A stretch of 51,481 nt of DNA, from NCBI GenBank assembly GCA_964472545.1, contig CAYYNP010000033.1:1-51481 (forward strand), written 5' to 3'. This document shows, in pieces, positions 26,254 through 34,380 of the stretch (positions are counted from its first letter, which is position 1; the number at the start of each line of letters is the position of its first letter). The notes under the pieces are model-generated. The model had not been told where the DNA came from. It worked only from the letters and a program-made list of their open reading frames with translations, and searched no databases. Source of the stretch: CAYYNP01 sp964472545 (lineage in GTDB: Bacteria > Planctomycetota > Planctomycetia > Pirellulales > Thermoguttaceae). The position numbers were made by a program, and so were the translations under genes.

Positions 26254-28488
26254 GTCTTCGATCAACAACACGGGACGGACGATGCCACCGAGGAATAGCT
26301 CAGTGATATTGCGGTGGTCGACGCGCACGGCGACGACGTTCTCGCCGAGCGTCACGGCGCCGCTGACGTCGACCTCAAATGGTACCCGTTTCTTCTCGCT
26401 GCCGCCGACCGAGCGGCCGTTGACGTAGACCGTGGCGTCGCCATCGACCTCGGTGAAGACGAGCGAGAGCTTGTCGTGCCGCTTGGGCAGAGTGAACGAC
26501 GTTCGATACCAGAGGATCGTCTGTCGGTCGGGCAGGCCTTGGGCGTCGAGCGTCGAACCGTACGTCGATACGTCACTCCAGGCCGAGTCGTCGAACCCGG
26601 GCCGATGATAGCCCTTCGCAACGCCCTCGTCCGCCTCGTCGTACTGCATCGCCCAGACGTCGGAGAGAACGTGCAGCAGCCGGTTCGGCGGCGAGGTGGC
26701 CGCGAAGCCGGCCTCGACCTGCCGGCCGATGAATCGCTTGAGGTAGCCGACCGTGTAGTGATTGCCGAGCTTGGTGGCCTGGTGTTGCTCGCTACGGGCA
26801 AGCAGCCGGTCGTAGATCCGCTTCGCCCCGGCAAAATCGCCACGGTTCATCGCCGTTCGCAACGCGACGTACTGTTCGGCGTTGCGGAGCCCCTCGCCGG
26901 CCATCTCGACCCGGGCACGATAGGCCTCGTCGCTACCGGCCGCCGTCGACGCCCGATCGATCAAACCGCGGCACTTCCGCATGAACTCCGGCGTGTAGAC
27001 CAGGTGCACCGCAAAGAAGCTGCCCGAGTGACACGCCAGCCGGTCGAACGCCAGATCGACGGCCGTCCAATACTGCTTCATCGGCGGCCCGGCCTTGGGG
27101 CCGTAGAACTTCAGGTAATAGTCGTCCATGATCGCGTCGGCGTCGGCCGCCGGATCGTAGGCCAGGCGGATGCTCAGGTAGATGTGCGGGCCGTAGATCT
27201 GCCAGTTGGTGAGCGTTTCGAGATTCACGCCGATGCAGCCCTTGGCCTTCAAGTACGGAATGTCGTGTTTCCAGACCGACATTAGGGAGAAGGGCACCAC
27301 GCATTCGGCCAGGTTGTAGTTGTAGGTGCGATAAGCGATCTTCTCTGCTGCCGCGCCCCAGCCGTCGAGCAACTCTTCGAGTTGCCGCCGCGAGGGGCAG
27401 TTCGGGTGTCCGGTGCGATGGAAGCGGCAATAGCGGATCGGGGCGATCCAGGCACAGAGGTTCGGCGGGAGCTTAACGCCGCCGCTGGGGGCCTGGGTGT
27501 AGTCGGCATAGCAGTAGAAGCTAAGCGTCGACTCCGGGCTGGCCTTGGCCACCTGCCGGGCGACGTCTCGATAGAAGTCGACGTAGCGGTTGGTCACGCA
27601 GACGGTTCCGGTCGACGGCTCCAACACTTTCGGGTCGTCTTGTCGGCGGCAGGCGTCGCACTCGCAATAACCGCGGCCGTCGGGCGGCGAGATTGAGGGG
27701 TTCATCGCACCGGCCGCGATTCGGTCGATCACGCCCTGGGCAAAGACCTTCCGCAAGCCCGGGTTCGAGGTGCAGTACCAGTCGCTCGGCTCACGGCGGC
27801 CGTCTCGCTGGCGGAAGTACTCGGGGTGCCGCTCGAAGAGCCCCTTGGCGACGTATCCTCCCCAGGCGTGCCCCGTCGAGAATGGCGTACCGCCGGCGCC
27901 GTTCCAGACCTTCCACAGCCGGCTGCCGCTCCACTCGGAGCCCCAGATGGTGCGATAGAGAAAGCCCGGCTGTTCGGTTACGTCGAGTCGGCGGACCGAG
28001 AGCGTCTTGGTCCGGGGATAGACCTCGCCCAGCGGATGGTCGACCAAGTAGCGGCAGCCGAAGTGCTCCAGCAGCCGGCAGACGGCCTTCAGCGTGGCGG
28101 TCTCATTCTGGCCGGCCAGGAGAATCCGGCGTCCGTTGCCGACGATCCGCAAGCCCTCGCGGCTGGGGCTGTCGATATCATTGAGTTTCAGCCCGGCGTT
28201 GACGGCCGCGGCACCGATGTAGACGGCCGGCTTGCCGTCGGGCACCGAAGCGGCGATCGGCAGTTCGGCGTCGGTCATCTTCCGCACCCAGTCGACCAAC
28301 ACCTCGGCGGCCTGCCGATCGGTGAAGCCGCGACGGCGCCGGCCGGTTTGCCCGGGCGGGGAGTCGGCGGAGTCGACCACGATCGTGGCCGTCGGCCGGC
28401 CGTCGCGGACGAGGTCCATTGCGGCCGAGTCATAGGTTCCGAACGCCACGACAACGGCCACAGCAAGCACGAGAATCCGGACGCTCAT
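26248..28488 (-). CDS. Exported DUF4838 protein with C-terminal jelly-roll domain
   Basis: 746 residues. Signal peptide (RILVLAVAVVVAFGTYDSAA). An N-terminal alpha/beta domain of the type seen in front of GH20/GH67 glycosidases (RQAAEVLVDWVRKMTDAELP, LRIVGNGRRILLAGQNETA, about 55-180) is followed by the DUF4838 core (about 190-560) with the signature CECDACRRQDDP and FYCYADYTQAPS. The C-terminus (about 610-735) is a GH2-type sugar-binding jelly roll (WYRTSFTLPKRHDKLSLVF, VYVNGRSVGGSEKKR). GGAGGAT lies just before the ATG at 28488. The family is linked with glycan breakdown and is abundant in planctomycetes, but its reaction is not established. It is flanked by family B repeats on both sides. 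Confidence 0.88.
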   Translation of the reverse strand: MSVRILVLAVAVVVAFGTYDSAAMDLVRDGRPTATIVVDSADSPPGQTGRRRRGFTDRQAAEVLVDWVRKMTDAELPIAASVPDGKPAVYIGAAAVNAGLKLNDIDSPSREGLRIVGNGRRILLAGQNETATLKAVCRLLEHFGCRYLVDHPLGEVYPRTKTLSVRRLDVTEQPGFLYRTIWGSEWSGSRLWKVWNGAGGTPFSTGHAWGGYVAKGLFERHPEYFRQRDGRREPSDWYCTSNPGLRKVFAQGVIDRIAAGAMNPSISPPDGRGYCECDACRRQDDPKVLEPSTGTVCVTNRYVDFYRDVARQVAKASPESTLSFYCYADYTQAPSGGVKLPPNLCAWIAPIRYCRFHRTGHPNCPSRRQLEELLDGWGAAAEKIAYRTYNYNLAECVVPFSLMSVWKHDIPYLKAKGCIGVNLETLTNWQIYGPHIYLSIRLAYDPAADADAIMDDYYLKFYGPKAGPPMKQYWTAVDLAFDRLACHSGSFFAVHLVYTPEFMRKCRGLIDRASTAAGSDEAYRARVEMAGEGLRNAEQYVALRTAMNRGDFAGAKRIYDRLLARSEQHQATKLGNHYTVGYLKRFIGRQVEAGFAATSPPNRLLHVLSDVWAMQYDEADEGVAKGYHRPGFDDSAWSDVSTYGSTLDAQGLPDRQTILWYRTSFTLPKRHDKLSLVFTEVDGDATVYVNGRSVGGSEKKRVPFEVDVSGAVTLGENVVAVRVDHRNITELFLGGIVRPVLLIEDQ

Positions 28489-28524
28489 TATCCATCCTCC
28501 GTAGGGCTGGCGATGACGGCCGGC

Positions 28525-28550
28525 ATTATAGCAGGTTCTGTCGCCGTCAA
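28525..28550 (-). promoter_or_regulatory. Promoter of the DUF4838 gene (extended -10)
   Basis: Minus strand TGC TATAAT (TATAAT at 28530-28525) gives a perfect extended -10; TTGACG lies at 28550-28545 with a short 14-base spacer. Start of transcription would be about 30 bases before the ATG at 28488. Confidence 0.55.
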
Positions 28551-28573
28551 CCCCTCCTCGCCGCATCCATCAG

Positions 28574-28656
28574 CGTTTAGCAGCCGCCGGCACGGCGGCT
28601 ATGTCGGCAGCGGCATACTCCCCGCCGAAAGCAGCCGTGCCGGCGGCTGCTAAACG
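28574..28656. repeat. Palindromic repeat family B, full copy
   Basis: Arms CGTTTAGCAGCCGCCGGCAC... (28574-28600) and the reverse complement at 28630-28656 (one mismatch). It lies between the divergent DUF4838 and phosphatase genes, opposite the copy at 26116. Confidence 0.85.
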
Positions 28657-28768
28657 GCTCGATGCCGTATCGTCGCCCGTTGCACGGCTGGACAAGCGGA
28701 TCGCGCTCGTGGTACAACCGCACGCATGCGTTTGCGTTGTTTCCCGAGTTTCCGCTGGGAAGGCTGAT

Positions 28769-29380
28769 ATGATGCCGCGAGTCGACTGTCGAGTAGTAAT
28801 CGTTCTATTGGCCGTAAGCGCCGCGTCGTACGGCAAGTCGCCGACGCCCTCGGCCGCCACGTCGGCCCAGGGCAAGACCGCGGCGGCCGAGGCACGCCCG
28901 GCCAAATGGGCCGTGCCCGTCAGAGACAAGAAGGGACTGCCCAATCTGCACAAGATCACCGACAACCTCTACCGCGGGGCCCAGCCAGACGACGAAGGCT
29001 TTGCGGAACTGAAGGCCATGGGCATCAAGACCGTGGTCAACCTCCGCAGCCTGCACTCCGACCGCAGCGAGTGCGAAGAGGCCGGGCTGGACTACGTCCA
29101 CATCACCATGCAGCCCTGGGAGGGCGAGGACGACGAGATCGTCGATTTCCTTAAGGTCGTTATGGACCGGGAACATCAACCCGTCTTTTTCCACTGCCAG
29201 CACGGCGCCGATCGCACGGGCACCGTATGTGCCGTCTATCGCGTTTTGGTACAAGGCTGGTCGAAGGACGACGCGATCGAGGAAATGAAAGACGGCGGCT
29301 ACGGGTTTCACGCGATCTGGCAGAACCTCATCAAGTACATTCGGGAACTCGACGTCGACGAAATCAAGTCCCAACTTTGA
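28769..29380 (+). CDS. Exported dual-specificity (tyrosine) phosphatase-like protein
   Basis: 203 residues. A signal peptide (RVVIVLLAVSAASYG) and an Ala/Lys linker precede a DSP domain (about 55-195): LYRGAQPDDEGFAELKAMG and VVNLRSLHSDRSECE open the fold, and the P-loop HCQHGADRTG has Cys at about 143 and Arg at about 149. A candidate general acid lies in the QPWEGEDDE loop. Export of such a phosphatase suggests a periplasmic phosphoester or inositol-phosphate-like substrate rather than cytoplasmic protein tyrosines; this is inference. GGAAGG about seven bases before the ATG at 28769 fixes the start; the frame is open upstream through repeat B but that part is not protein-like. aat follows 19 bases later. 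Confidence 0.85.
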   Translation: MMPRVDCRVVIVLLAVSAASYGKSPTPSAATSAQGKTAAAEARPAKWAVPVRDKKGLPNLHKITDNLYRGAQPDDEGFAELKAMGIKTVVNLRSLHSDRSECEEAGLDYVHITMQPWEGEDDEIVDFLKVVMDREHQPVFFHCQHGADRTGTVCAVYRVLVQGWSKDDAIEEMKDGGYGFHAIWQNLIKYIRELDVDEIKSQL

Positions 29381-29399
29381 TGCCGCACGCCCGATCGCG

Positions 29400-30077
29400 A
29401 TGAGTATCCTGCCCCCATCCGAGTTCTTTCCGCCGGTCGATACACTCGAGCCGGAGGGCTTGGTCGGCTTCGGTGGGGAGCTTACGCCCTCGTGGCTGCT
29501 GGACGCCTACACGCACGGGATCTTCCCCTGGCCGGTCACCGAGTTCGACTTTGCCATGGCTTGGTGGTCGCCCGACCCGCGGGCGGTGATCGAACTGGAT
29601 CGCTTTCACGTCCCCCGCCGCTTAGCCCGCACGTGCCGCAGCGGCCGATTCACGGTCACCCACGACCGCGACTTCGGCGGCGTGATCCGCGGCTGCGCCA
29701 CCGGGCCGGGCCGCAAGGGTGGGACTTGGCTCACGCCGGAGATGATCGATGCCTACATCCACTTTCACGAACTGGGCCACGCCCACAGCATCGAAGTCTG
29801 GCACGACGGCAAGCTGGCCGGCGGCACGTACGGCGTGGCGATCGGGGGGCTGTTTGCCGCCGAATCGAAGTTCTACCGAGTCCGCGACGCCTCGAAGGTG
29901 GCCCTGATCCAGCTCGTCGACCACCTCCGCCGCCGCGGCTATCTGGTGTTAGACATTCAGCAACTCACCCCGCACAGCCGGCAGTTCGGCGCGATGGAGA
30001 TATCGCGGCGGGAGTATCTCTCGCGATTGGCGACTGCGCTGCAAGCCGAAGTGTCGTTCGGCGAGACGGGTCGCTAG
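29400..30077 (+). CDS. aat: Leucyl/phenylalanyl-tRNA--protein transferase
   Basis: 225 residues, normal length. Aat moves Leu or Phe from aminoacyl-tRNA to proteins with N-terminal Arg or Lys, marking them for ClpS/ClpAP decay. The family blocks are all present: GLVGFGGELTPSWLLDAYTHG with GIFPWP, WWSPDPRAVIEL, FTVTHDRDFGGVIRGCA, GTWLTPEMIDAY, the GGTYGVAIGGLFAAESKF core and the RVRDASKVAL and DIQQLTPHSRQFGAMEISR blocks near the end. It starts 19 bases after the phosphatase stop, so the two may be co-transcribed. No clpS is in the window. Confidence 0.95.
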   Translation: MSILPPSEFFPPVDTLEPEGLVGFGGELTPSWLLDAYTHGIFPWPVTEFDFAMAWWSPDPRAVIELDRFHVPRRLARTCRSGRFTVTHDRDFGGVIRGCATGPGRKGGTWLTPEMIDAYIHFHELGHAHSIEVWHDGKLAGGTYGVAIGGLFAAESKFYRVRDASKVALIQLVDHLRRRGYLVLDIQQLTPHSRQFGAMEISRREYLSRLATALQAEVSFGETGR

Positions 30078-30195
30078 TTCGTTGAGCAAGTGAACGCGAG
30101 TGGCGCGTCCCACTTGACGGGACGACGTGAGAAGAGAAGAAGCCGGGGAGGACCGCTGCTATCGGACAGGGACAGAAATCGCAGTCCCCCCCAGC

Positions 30196-30239
30196 AACGT
30201 CGCTATTCCAAAGAGCGACCGCAGAGAAATGGCGACGTT
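30196..30239. repeat. Palindromic repeat (family H, single copy here)
   Basis: AACGTCGCTATT (30196-30207) pairs with AATGGCGACGTT (30228-30239) with one mismatch. It lies beside a GGGACAG...GTCCC pair, so the whole element may span about 30170-30245. Confidence 0.55.
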
Positions 30240-30592
30240 ATCCCAAGCCGATACGGTACCCAAGCAGATACGGGCCCCAGGCAAAGCCGAAACCGCAGGA
30301 GGATGGCTGCCCCAGCGGTTTCTTCGTGCCCGGCAGGTTGACTGTAGGAGCTTCTTGCCGGCCCGTACATTGCATTATAGTCAGAGAAGCCGTGATTGAG
30401 GCAGGAAAAACGCGAATCGCGAGGCATTTTCTCAGTCGCGAGTCCCGCAATGTGCCGGACCGGATGGGGCGCACCCCGTTTGGGGGTCCCGTTGGGAATT
30501 CCCGCTAACCGGGCCGTGTTTCGCAATGCAGGTGCGGCCCGTCGATCGAAGATCTCGCCGATGCGAGGCTGTTGCCACCTCGGGCTGCCGAT

Positions 30593-30621
30593 TTGCCTCC
30601 ACGCCCCGCGGCCCGTATAGT
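30593..30621 (+). promoter_or_regulatory. Probable promoter of the 360-residue exported protein gene
   Basis: TTGCCT (30593-30598), 17-base spacer, TATAGT (30616-30621). Start of transcription near 30628, about 80 bases before the GTG at 30710. Confidence 0.4.
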
Positions 30622-30709
30622 GTCTGTGAGCGTCGGATGTTATGCGGTCGTGGCAGATTGTGTCGGCCGAGGCCGCCTGCGTATTCTCCTGAACTCTGGG
30701 AACAAGACC

Positions 30710-31792
30710 GTGAAGAGATTCTCGATTCGTTTCCGATCGGCGGCTTCGGCGGCCGCGATCGTGCTGGGCGTCATGGCGTTGTCGATGTGGAACCCCCCGC
30801 AGGCTGGGGCATGCACGACGCCCGTTTTCCGCTATGCCATGTACAACTGGCCGGCGGCCCCGTACTACTTCTTCTACTTCCACCACGGCGAAGAGGCCGA
30901 GCAGGACAAGGAGGTCAACAAGCTGCTTCGCGAGTTGTCCGAGGCCGATCCGCCGGCAAACGTGCGGCTCGATTCGTTCGACGTGACCAAGGAAGACCAG
31001 TTGAAGCGGCTGCCGAAGGTGGTGCTGAAGGCCCGAGAAGAGAACGCCAAAGACGGCGAGCCGCTGCACGTCGTCTTCACCTCTTGGGGGGCCGAGTTGT
31101 ACGTCGGCCGGCTCGATGTGAAGACGCTGCGGGCGATGGTCGATTCGCCGTTGCGGCAGAAGCTCGGCAAGAGCTTTCACGACGGCAACGCCACCACGCT
31201 GCTGATCCTCGAAGGCCCGGACGCAAAGGCCAACAAGGAGGCGGAGAAGGTCTGCAAGCAGGTCGCCGCCAAGGCCGAGGCCGGCGAGATTCCCGTCAGC
31301 TCGGCGTTTGGCGACATGTACGTGCCCCCGCCGGCGGACGACGGCACCGAAAAGGACGGTGAAGAAGGCGGTGAGAAGGACGGCGCTAAGAAGGACGGCG
31401 CTGAGACGGCCGACGAGCACAAGCCGGAGACGATGAAGGTCGGCGTGTTGAAACTCTCGCGCAAGAACGAGGCCGAGAAGTGGCTGATCGCTTCGCTGTT
31501 GAAGATCGAGCCGGACCTCGACGAATTTGCCGACAAGACGATGATCTTCGCCGTCTACGGCCGCGGGCGTGCCATGCCGCCGTACATCGGCAAGGGGATC
31601 ACCGTGGAGAACCTGGTCGACTGTGCGTTCTTCTTCGGCGGGGCCTGCTCCTGCCAGGTCAAGGACCAGAACCCCGGCATGGACCTGTTGATGAAATGGG
31701 ACTGGGACGCCACGGCCGAAGCCTGGGCAAAGGAGGACCCCGAGTTCCAGGACGGCCCGTTCGGGTATCAGGAGTTCGAGCCGGATCAGTAG
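30710..31792 (+). CDS. Exported protein of unknown function with charged linker
   Basis: 360 residues, family not recognised. The GTG at 30710 begins a signal peptide (KRFSIRFRSAASAAAIVLGVMA) ending QAGACTTP; the Cys could be a lipid site but the -3 residue is atypical. The first half (about 35-190) has a thioredoxin-like strand order with DPPANVRLDSFDVTKED; a Lys/Asp/Gly-rich low-complexity linker (about 210-235) separates it from a second half (about 240-330) with LIASLLKIEPDLDEFADK, PPYIGKGITVENLVDCAFF and a CSCQ pair. The ending is acidic and aromatic. Start chosen from the signal peptide; the open frame extends back to 30572. A long frame on the opposite strand is its shadow. Confidence 0.75.
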   Translation: MKRFSIRFRSAASAAAIVLGVMALSMWNPPQAGACTTPVFRYAMYNWPAAPYYFFYFHHGEEAEQDKEVNKLLRELSEADPPANVRLDSFDVTKEDQLKRLPKVVLKAREENAKDGEPLHVVFTSWGAELYVGRLDVKTLRAMVDSPLRQKLGKSFHDGNATTLLILEGPDAKANKEAEKVCKQVAAKAEAGEIPVSSAFGDMYVPPPADDGTEKDGEEGGEKDGAKKDGAETADEHKPETMKVGVLKLSRKNEAEKWLIASLLKIEPDLDEFADKTMIFAVYGRGRAMPPYIGKGITVENLVDCAFFFGGACSCQVKDQNPGMDLLMKWDWDATAEAWAKEDPEFQDGPFGYQEFEPDQ

Positions 31793-31810
31793 CCCTTCGT
31801 TACAGTTCGT

Positions 31811-31901
31811 GGGTGGCAAAGCGCAGCGGTGCCCCAGATTGCCGGCCCTCCCATAGTCCCGTGAATCACTGGGGCACCGCTGCGCTTTGCCCCAGCCACC
31901 C
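31811..31901. repeat. Palindromic repeat family E
   Basis: GGGTGGCAAAGCGCAGCGGT... (31811-31837) and its reverse complement (31869-31901) pair except for a 6-base CTGGGG present only in the right arm. The same sequence recurs at 38004-38064. It lies 19 bases after the preceding stop and may terminate that transcript. Confidence 0.8.
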
Positions 31902-31926
31902 GGTCGCAGCCCACTAAGCCCTTGGG

Positions 31927-31932
31927 TATAAT
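31927..31932 (+). promoter_or_regulatory. Candidate -10 box before the ABC ATPase gene
   Basis: A perfect TATAAT in GGGTATAATGGG, 55 bases before the ATG at 31987. No good -35 is visible because family E repeat sequence lies just upstream. Confidence 0.35.
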
Positions 31933-31986
31933 GGGCCGCACCTGCCCGATTTCTGCCGATTGCTCTCCTAGCTCCACGCCGGTGCC

Positions 31987-32655
31987 ATGATCCATCTCGA
32001 AGACGTCAGCAAGGTCTATCAAACCAAAGACGGCCCCGTCGAGGCCCTCTCGGGCGTCAGCCTGGACGTGAACGCCGGGGAGTTCGTTGCCGTGCGTGGC
32101 CCCAGCGGCTGCGGCAAGTCCACGCTGATGATGCTCATCGGCGGGCTGACCGTGCCGACCGAGGGCCGCGTGATCGTCGGGGACGAGGATCTGCCGGCGG
32201 CCACACCCTCGCGACGGGCGGCGTTTCGGGCCGAGCGGGTGGGTTTCGTCTTCCAGATGTTCCACCTGCTGCCCTATTTGACGGTGTTGGATAACGTCGC
32301 CAGCGCGGCGCAGCCGGGCCGAAAGGCCGAGGCTGGCAAGCGGGCCGACGAATTGCTGCGCCAGTTCGACCTTGCCCAGCGGCTGAATCATCGGCCGGCC
32401 GAACTCAGCGCCGGCGAACGGCAACGTGTGGCGATTGCTAGGGCGCTGGTCAATCGGCCCGACCTGATCTTGGCCGACGAGCCGACCGGGAATCTCGATC
32501 CAGATAGCGCGGCGGTAGTGCTGGACCTGTTGGCAGGCGTCCACCGCGACGGGGCCACCGTGCTACTGGTTACCCACCAAGAGCAGGCAGCCGGCTACGC
32601 CGAACGGACTGTATCGCTCCGCGGCGGCCAGATCGAGGCATGTTGCGGGGCTTGA
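31987..32655 (+). CDS. ABC transporter ATP-binding protein, LolD/MacB type
   Basis: 222 residues, the length of LolD-like ATPases. Walker A GPSGCGKST at 38-46, Q-loop FVFQ ending at 90, signature LSAGERQ at 140-146, Walker B LILADEP at 160-166 and the switch His in VTHQ near 195. LolD/MacB/FtsE-class ATPases drive MacB-type permeases in lipoprotein release, peptide export or cell-wall processes. No permease gene adjoins it: the exported unknown lies upstream and a lone receiver downstream, so its partner must be elsewhere. The C-terminus ends CCGA shortly after GGQIEA, slightly short but within family range. Confidence 0.9.
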   Translation: MIHLEDVSKVYQTKDGPVEALSGVSLDVNAGEFVAVRGPSGCGKSTLMMLIGGLTVPTEGRVIVGDEDLPAATPSRRAAFRAERVGFVFQMFHLLPYLTVLDNVASAAQPGRKAEAGKRADELLRQFDLAQRLNHRPAELSAGERQRVAIARALVNRPDLILADEPTGNLDPDSAAVVLDLLAGVHRDGATVLLVTHQEQAAGYAERTVSLRGGQIEACCGA

Positions 32656-32752
32656 AAACACGGGGAATCTGAGCTACCAATAGTACGCTCCGGTCGGCGC
32701 ACCATGCAGTACGAGCCGCCGCACGATTTCTCTCCGCCAGGAAGGTAGAACC

Positions 32753-33154
32753 ATGGCCGACGAAACGACCCCATCGGACCAGACACCCAGCGAGCAGAAG
32801 CGGATCCTGCTGGTCGACGACGACCGTGAGATCGTCGAGTCGATGCGGATCGCGTTGGAGGCGATCGGCTACGAGGTGCTCATCGCGCGCGACGGCAACC
32901 AGGGCCTGGCGATGGCTGAGCGCGAAGACCCCGACCTGGTGATCCTCGATATGATGATGCCCAAGCGGAGCGGTTTCCTGGTGTTGGAGAAACTGCGCCG
33001 CAGCCGGCCGATACCGATGCGGGTGATCATGATCACGGCCAACGAGGGCAGCCGCCACAAGGCCTACGCGGAGATGCTCGGCGTGGACGACTACGTCCGC
33101 AAGCCGTTTGCGATGGACCGCTTGTTGGAGAGCGTCAAGAGGCTGCTGGCTTGA
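32753..33154 (+). CDS. Stand-alone response-regulator receiver domain
   Basis: 133 residues: a Ser/Thr/Pro-rich 16-residue leader and one CheY-like domain with no output domain. Acidic pocket DDD at 22-24, phospho-accepting Asp about 66 (LVILDMMMP), Thr about 95 (MITA) and the switch Lys about 117 (RKPF). AGGAAGG lies eight to nine bases before the ATG at 32753. No histidine kinase is nearby. It overlaps no other gene and converges with the YdjY-domain gene at 33167. Confidence 0.93.
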   Translation: MADETTPSDQTPSEQKRILLVDDDREIVESMRIALEAIGYEVLIARDGNQGLAMAEREDPDLVILDMMMPKRSGFLVLEKLRRSRPIPMRVIMITANEGSRHKAYAEMLGVDDYVRKPFAMDRLLESVKRLLA

Positions 33155-33166
33155 CGTCGGCGGCGG

Positions 33167-34345
33167 TTACCGAGTGTCGGTTGTCTCTGCTTCCTTCGGA
33201 TCGGCATCTTTCGTCTTCGGCAGCTTCGGACTGAGAATCAGCGTCACCGGCGTACCCAACGGCGGGATCTGCTGCGTGGCGGCCCGAAACATCAGGGCGC
33301 CGGCGGCCTGGCTGCTCTCGATCGGCACGTCTAGCATGGCCGTGGCGAAATTCGACACGCAAATGAAGTCGCCCGATTCGGCCAGGTAATGGCGCTGGCC
33401 GGTCTCTTCGTCCTTCCAGAACCTGCTGCCCGCGAAAACGAACGGGTGGGTCATCGCCCGGCCGGTCCGCGAATCGACGATCCAATCCTGCGCCCGAACT
33501 TCTCGGCGGCGGCCGCGTTGATCGCGATAGACCAGCGTGATCTCGATTTCCGTGCCCTTGGCCGGGATGTAGACCGGCTGGAACTTGGCCGGGCTTCCCG
33601 GCTTGGCCCCCACGGCCAACAGCCCGGCGTGGACCTTGTACGCCTCGAGGTCGACGGTGACGACCGATTCGTGTTCCTTGGTGTTTCTCAGACAGACGAA
33701 CATCTCTAGCATGGCGTCGGTCTGGCATACCTGCCCAAGCATCACGACCTGCCGGTTCTTCAGGTCGATCCACAGGGGCTTCGCCGGATCGAGCCGCTTA
33801 AGTGCCTTGGCGTCTTCGACCAAGGGCTCACCGAGGCCTGCCGGTTTGGGGCCGATCGGGCCGGCTGGTTCCGCCAAGGGATCTGCGGGGTCGGTCGATT
33901 CGTCGTCGGCGGGGTGAATGGTCAAGACGCCCTTCTGCTTCACCTGCACGTCGCCGTCGGCGGTGACCGACACCCGCAGCACCAATCGGTCGGTCGGCTC
34001 GACCGCGCGGCAGTTGAATTCCAGCCGCTCGGTCTTTCCCGGCGCCAGCGAGTCGATGGTCCACCACAGTGCCTTGCTGCGCAGCTCGTAGCCTTCACTG
34101 GCGCTGGTTGGTGTCAGCGCCGCGTGGCAGCCGGCTCTTATTTTCACATTGCTCAGCGGTTGGTCGGTCGGATTGCCGATCTCCACGGCAAACTCGGCGG
34201 CGTGGCCAACCTGCACTTCGCTCGGCGCGACGAATTTCACGGTTACCGTCGCCGGGTCCGCGCCGTCGACTCGAAGTGTGACCGACACGCAAACCACCGC
34301 CAAGACTACGGCGGCCGCTGCCTTCAAACGCATCGCTAAGCACAT
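33167..34345 (-). CDS. Exported YdjY-domain protein
   Basis: 392 residues with a signal peptide (LKAAAAVVLAVVCVSVTLRVDG). A beta-sandwich segment (about 35-150, VGHAAEFAVEIGNPTDQPLSN) resembles the DUF11/CARDB-type repeat used in adhesive stalks. The C-terminal YdjY domain (about 185-375) has LWIDLKNRQVVMLGQVCQ, CLRNTKEHESVVTVD, KVHAGLLAVGAKPG, FAGSRFW and DFICVSNFATAMLDVP. Its upstream neighbour carries the same domain with about half of the positions identical by eye. AAGGA lies eight bases before the ATG at 34345. YdjY has no established function. Likely co-transcribed with the lipoprotein gene 35 bases upstream. Confidence 0.82.
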   Translation of the reverse strand: MCLAMRLKAAAAVVLAVVCVSVTLRVDGADPATVTVKFVAPSEVQVGHAAEFAVEIGNPTDQPLSNVKIRAGCHAALTPTSASEGYELRSKALWWTIDSLAPGKTERLEFNCRAVEPTDRLVLRVSVTADGDVQVKQKGVLTIHPADDESTDPADPLAEPAGPIGPKPAGLGEPLVEDAKALKRLDPAKPLWIDLKNRQVVMLGQVCQTDAMLEMFVCLRNTKEHESVVTVDLEAYKVHAGLLAVGAKPGSPAKFQPVYIPAKGTEIEITLVYRDQRGRRREVRAQDWIVDSRTGRAMTHPFVFAGSRFWKDEETGQRHYLAESGDFICVSNFATAMLDVPIESSQAAGALMFRAATQQIPPLGTPVTLILSPKLPKTKDADPKEAETTDTR

Positions 34346-34380
34346 CTTCCGGTTCCTTCTGGGCGTTCGGCTGTAGGCGT

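Larger units (their letters stand above)
30078..30709. other. 632-base intergenic region without a convincing gene
   Basis: Short frames exist on both strands but none has a recognisable protein or ribosome site. Contents: the palindrome at 30196-30239, further GGGAC/GTCCC pairing just before it near 30171-30187, an ATTATA box near 30370, and the likely promoter 30593-30621 for the next gene. The reverse strand near 30238-30360 encodes a short hydrophobic peptide I could not assign. Confidence 0.6.

Noticed and set aside
30203..31819. 538-codon minus-strand frame
   Set aside because: It is antisense to the exported protein at 30710-31792, has no family features, and its partner strand has a signal peptide and natural composition.
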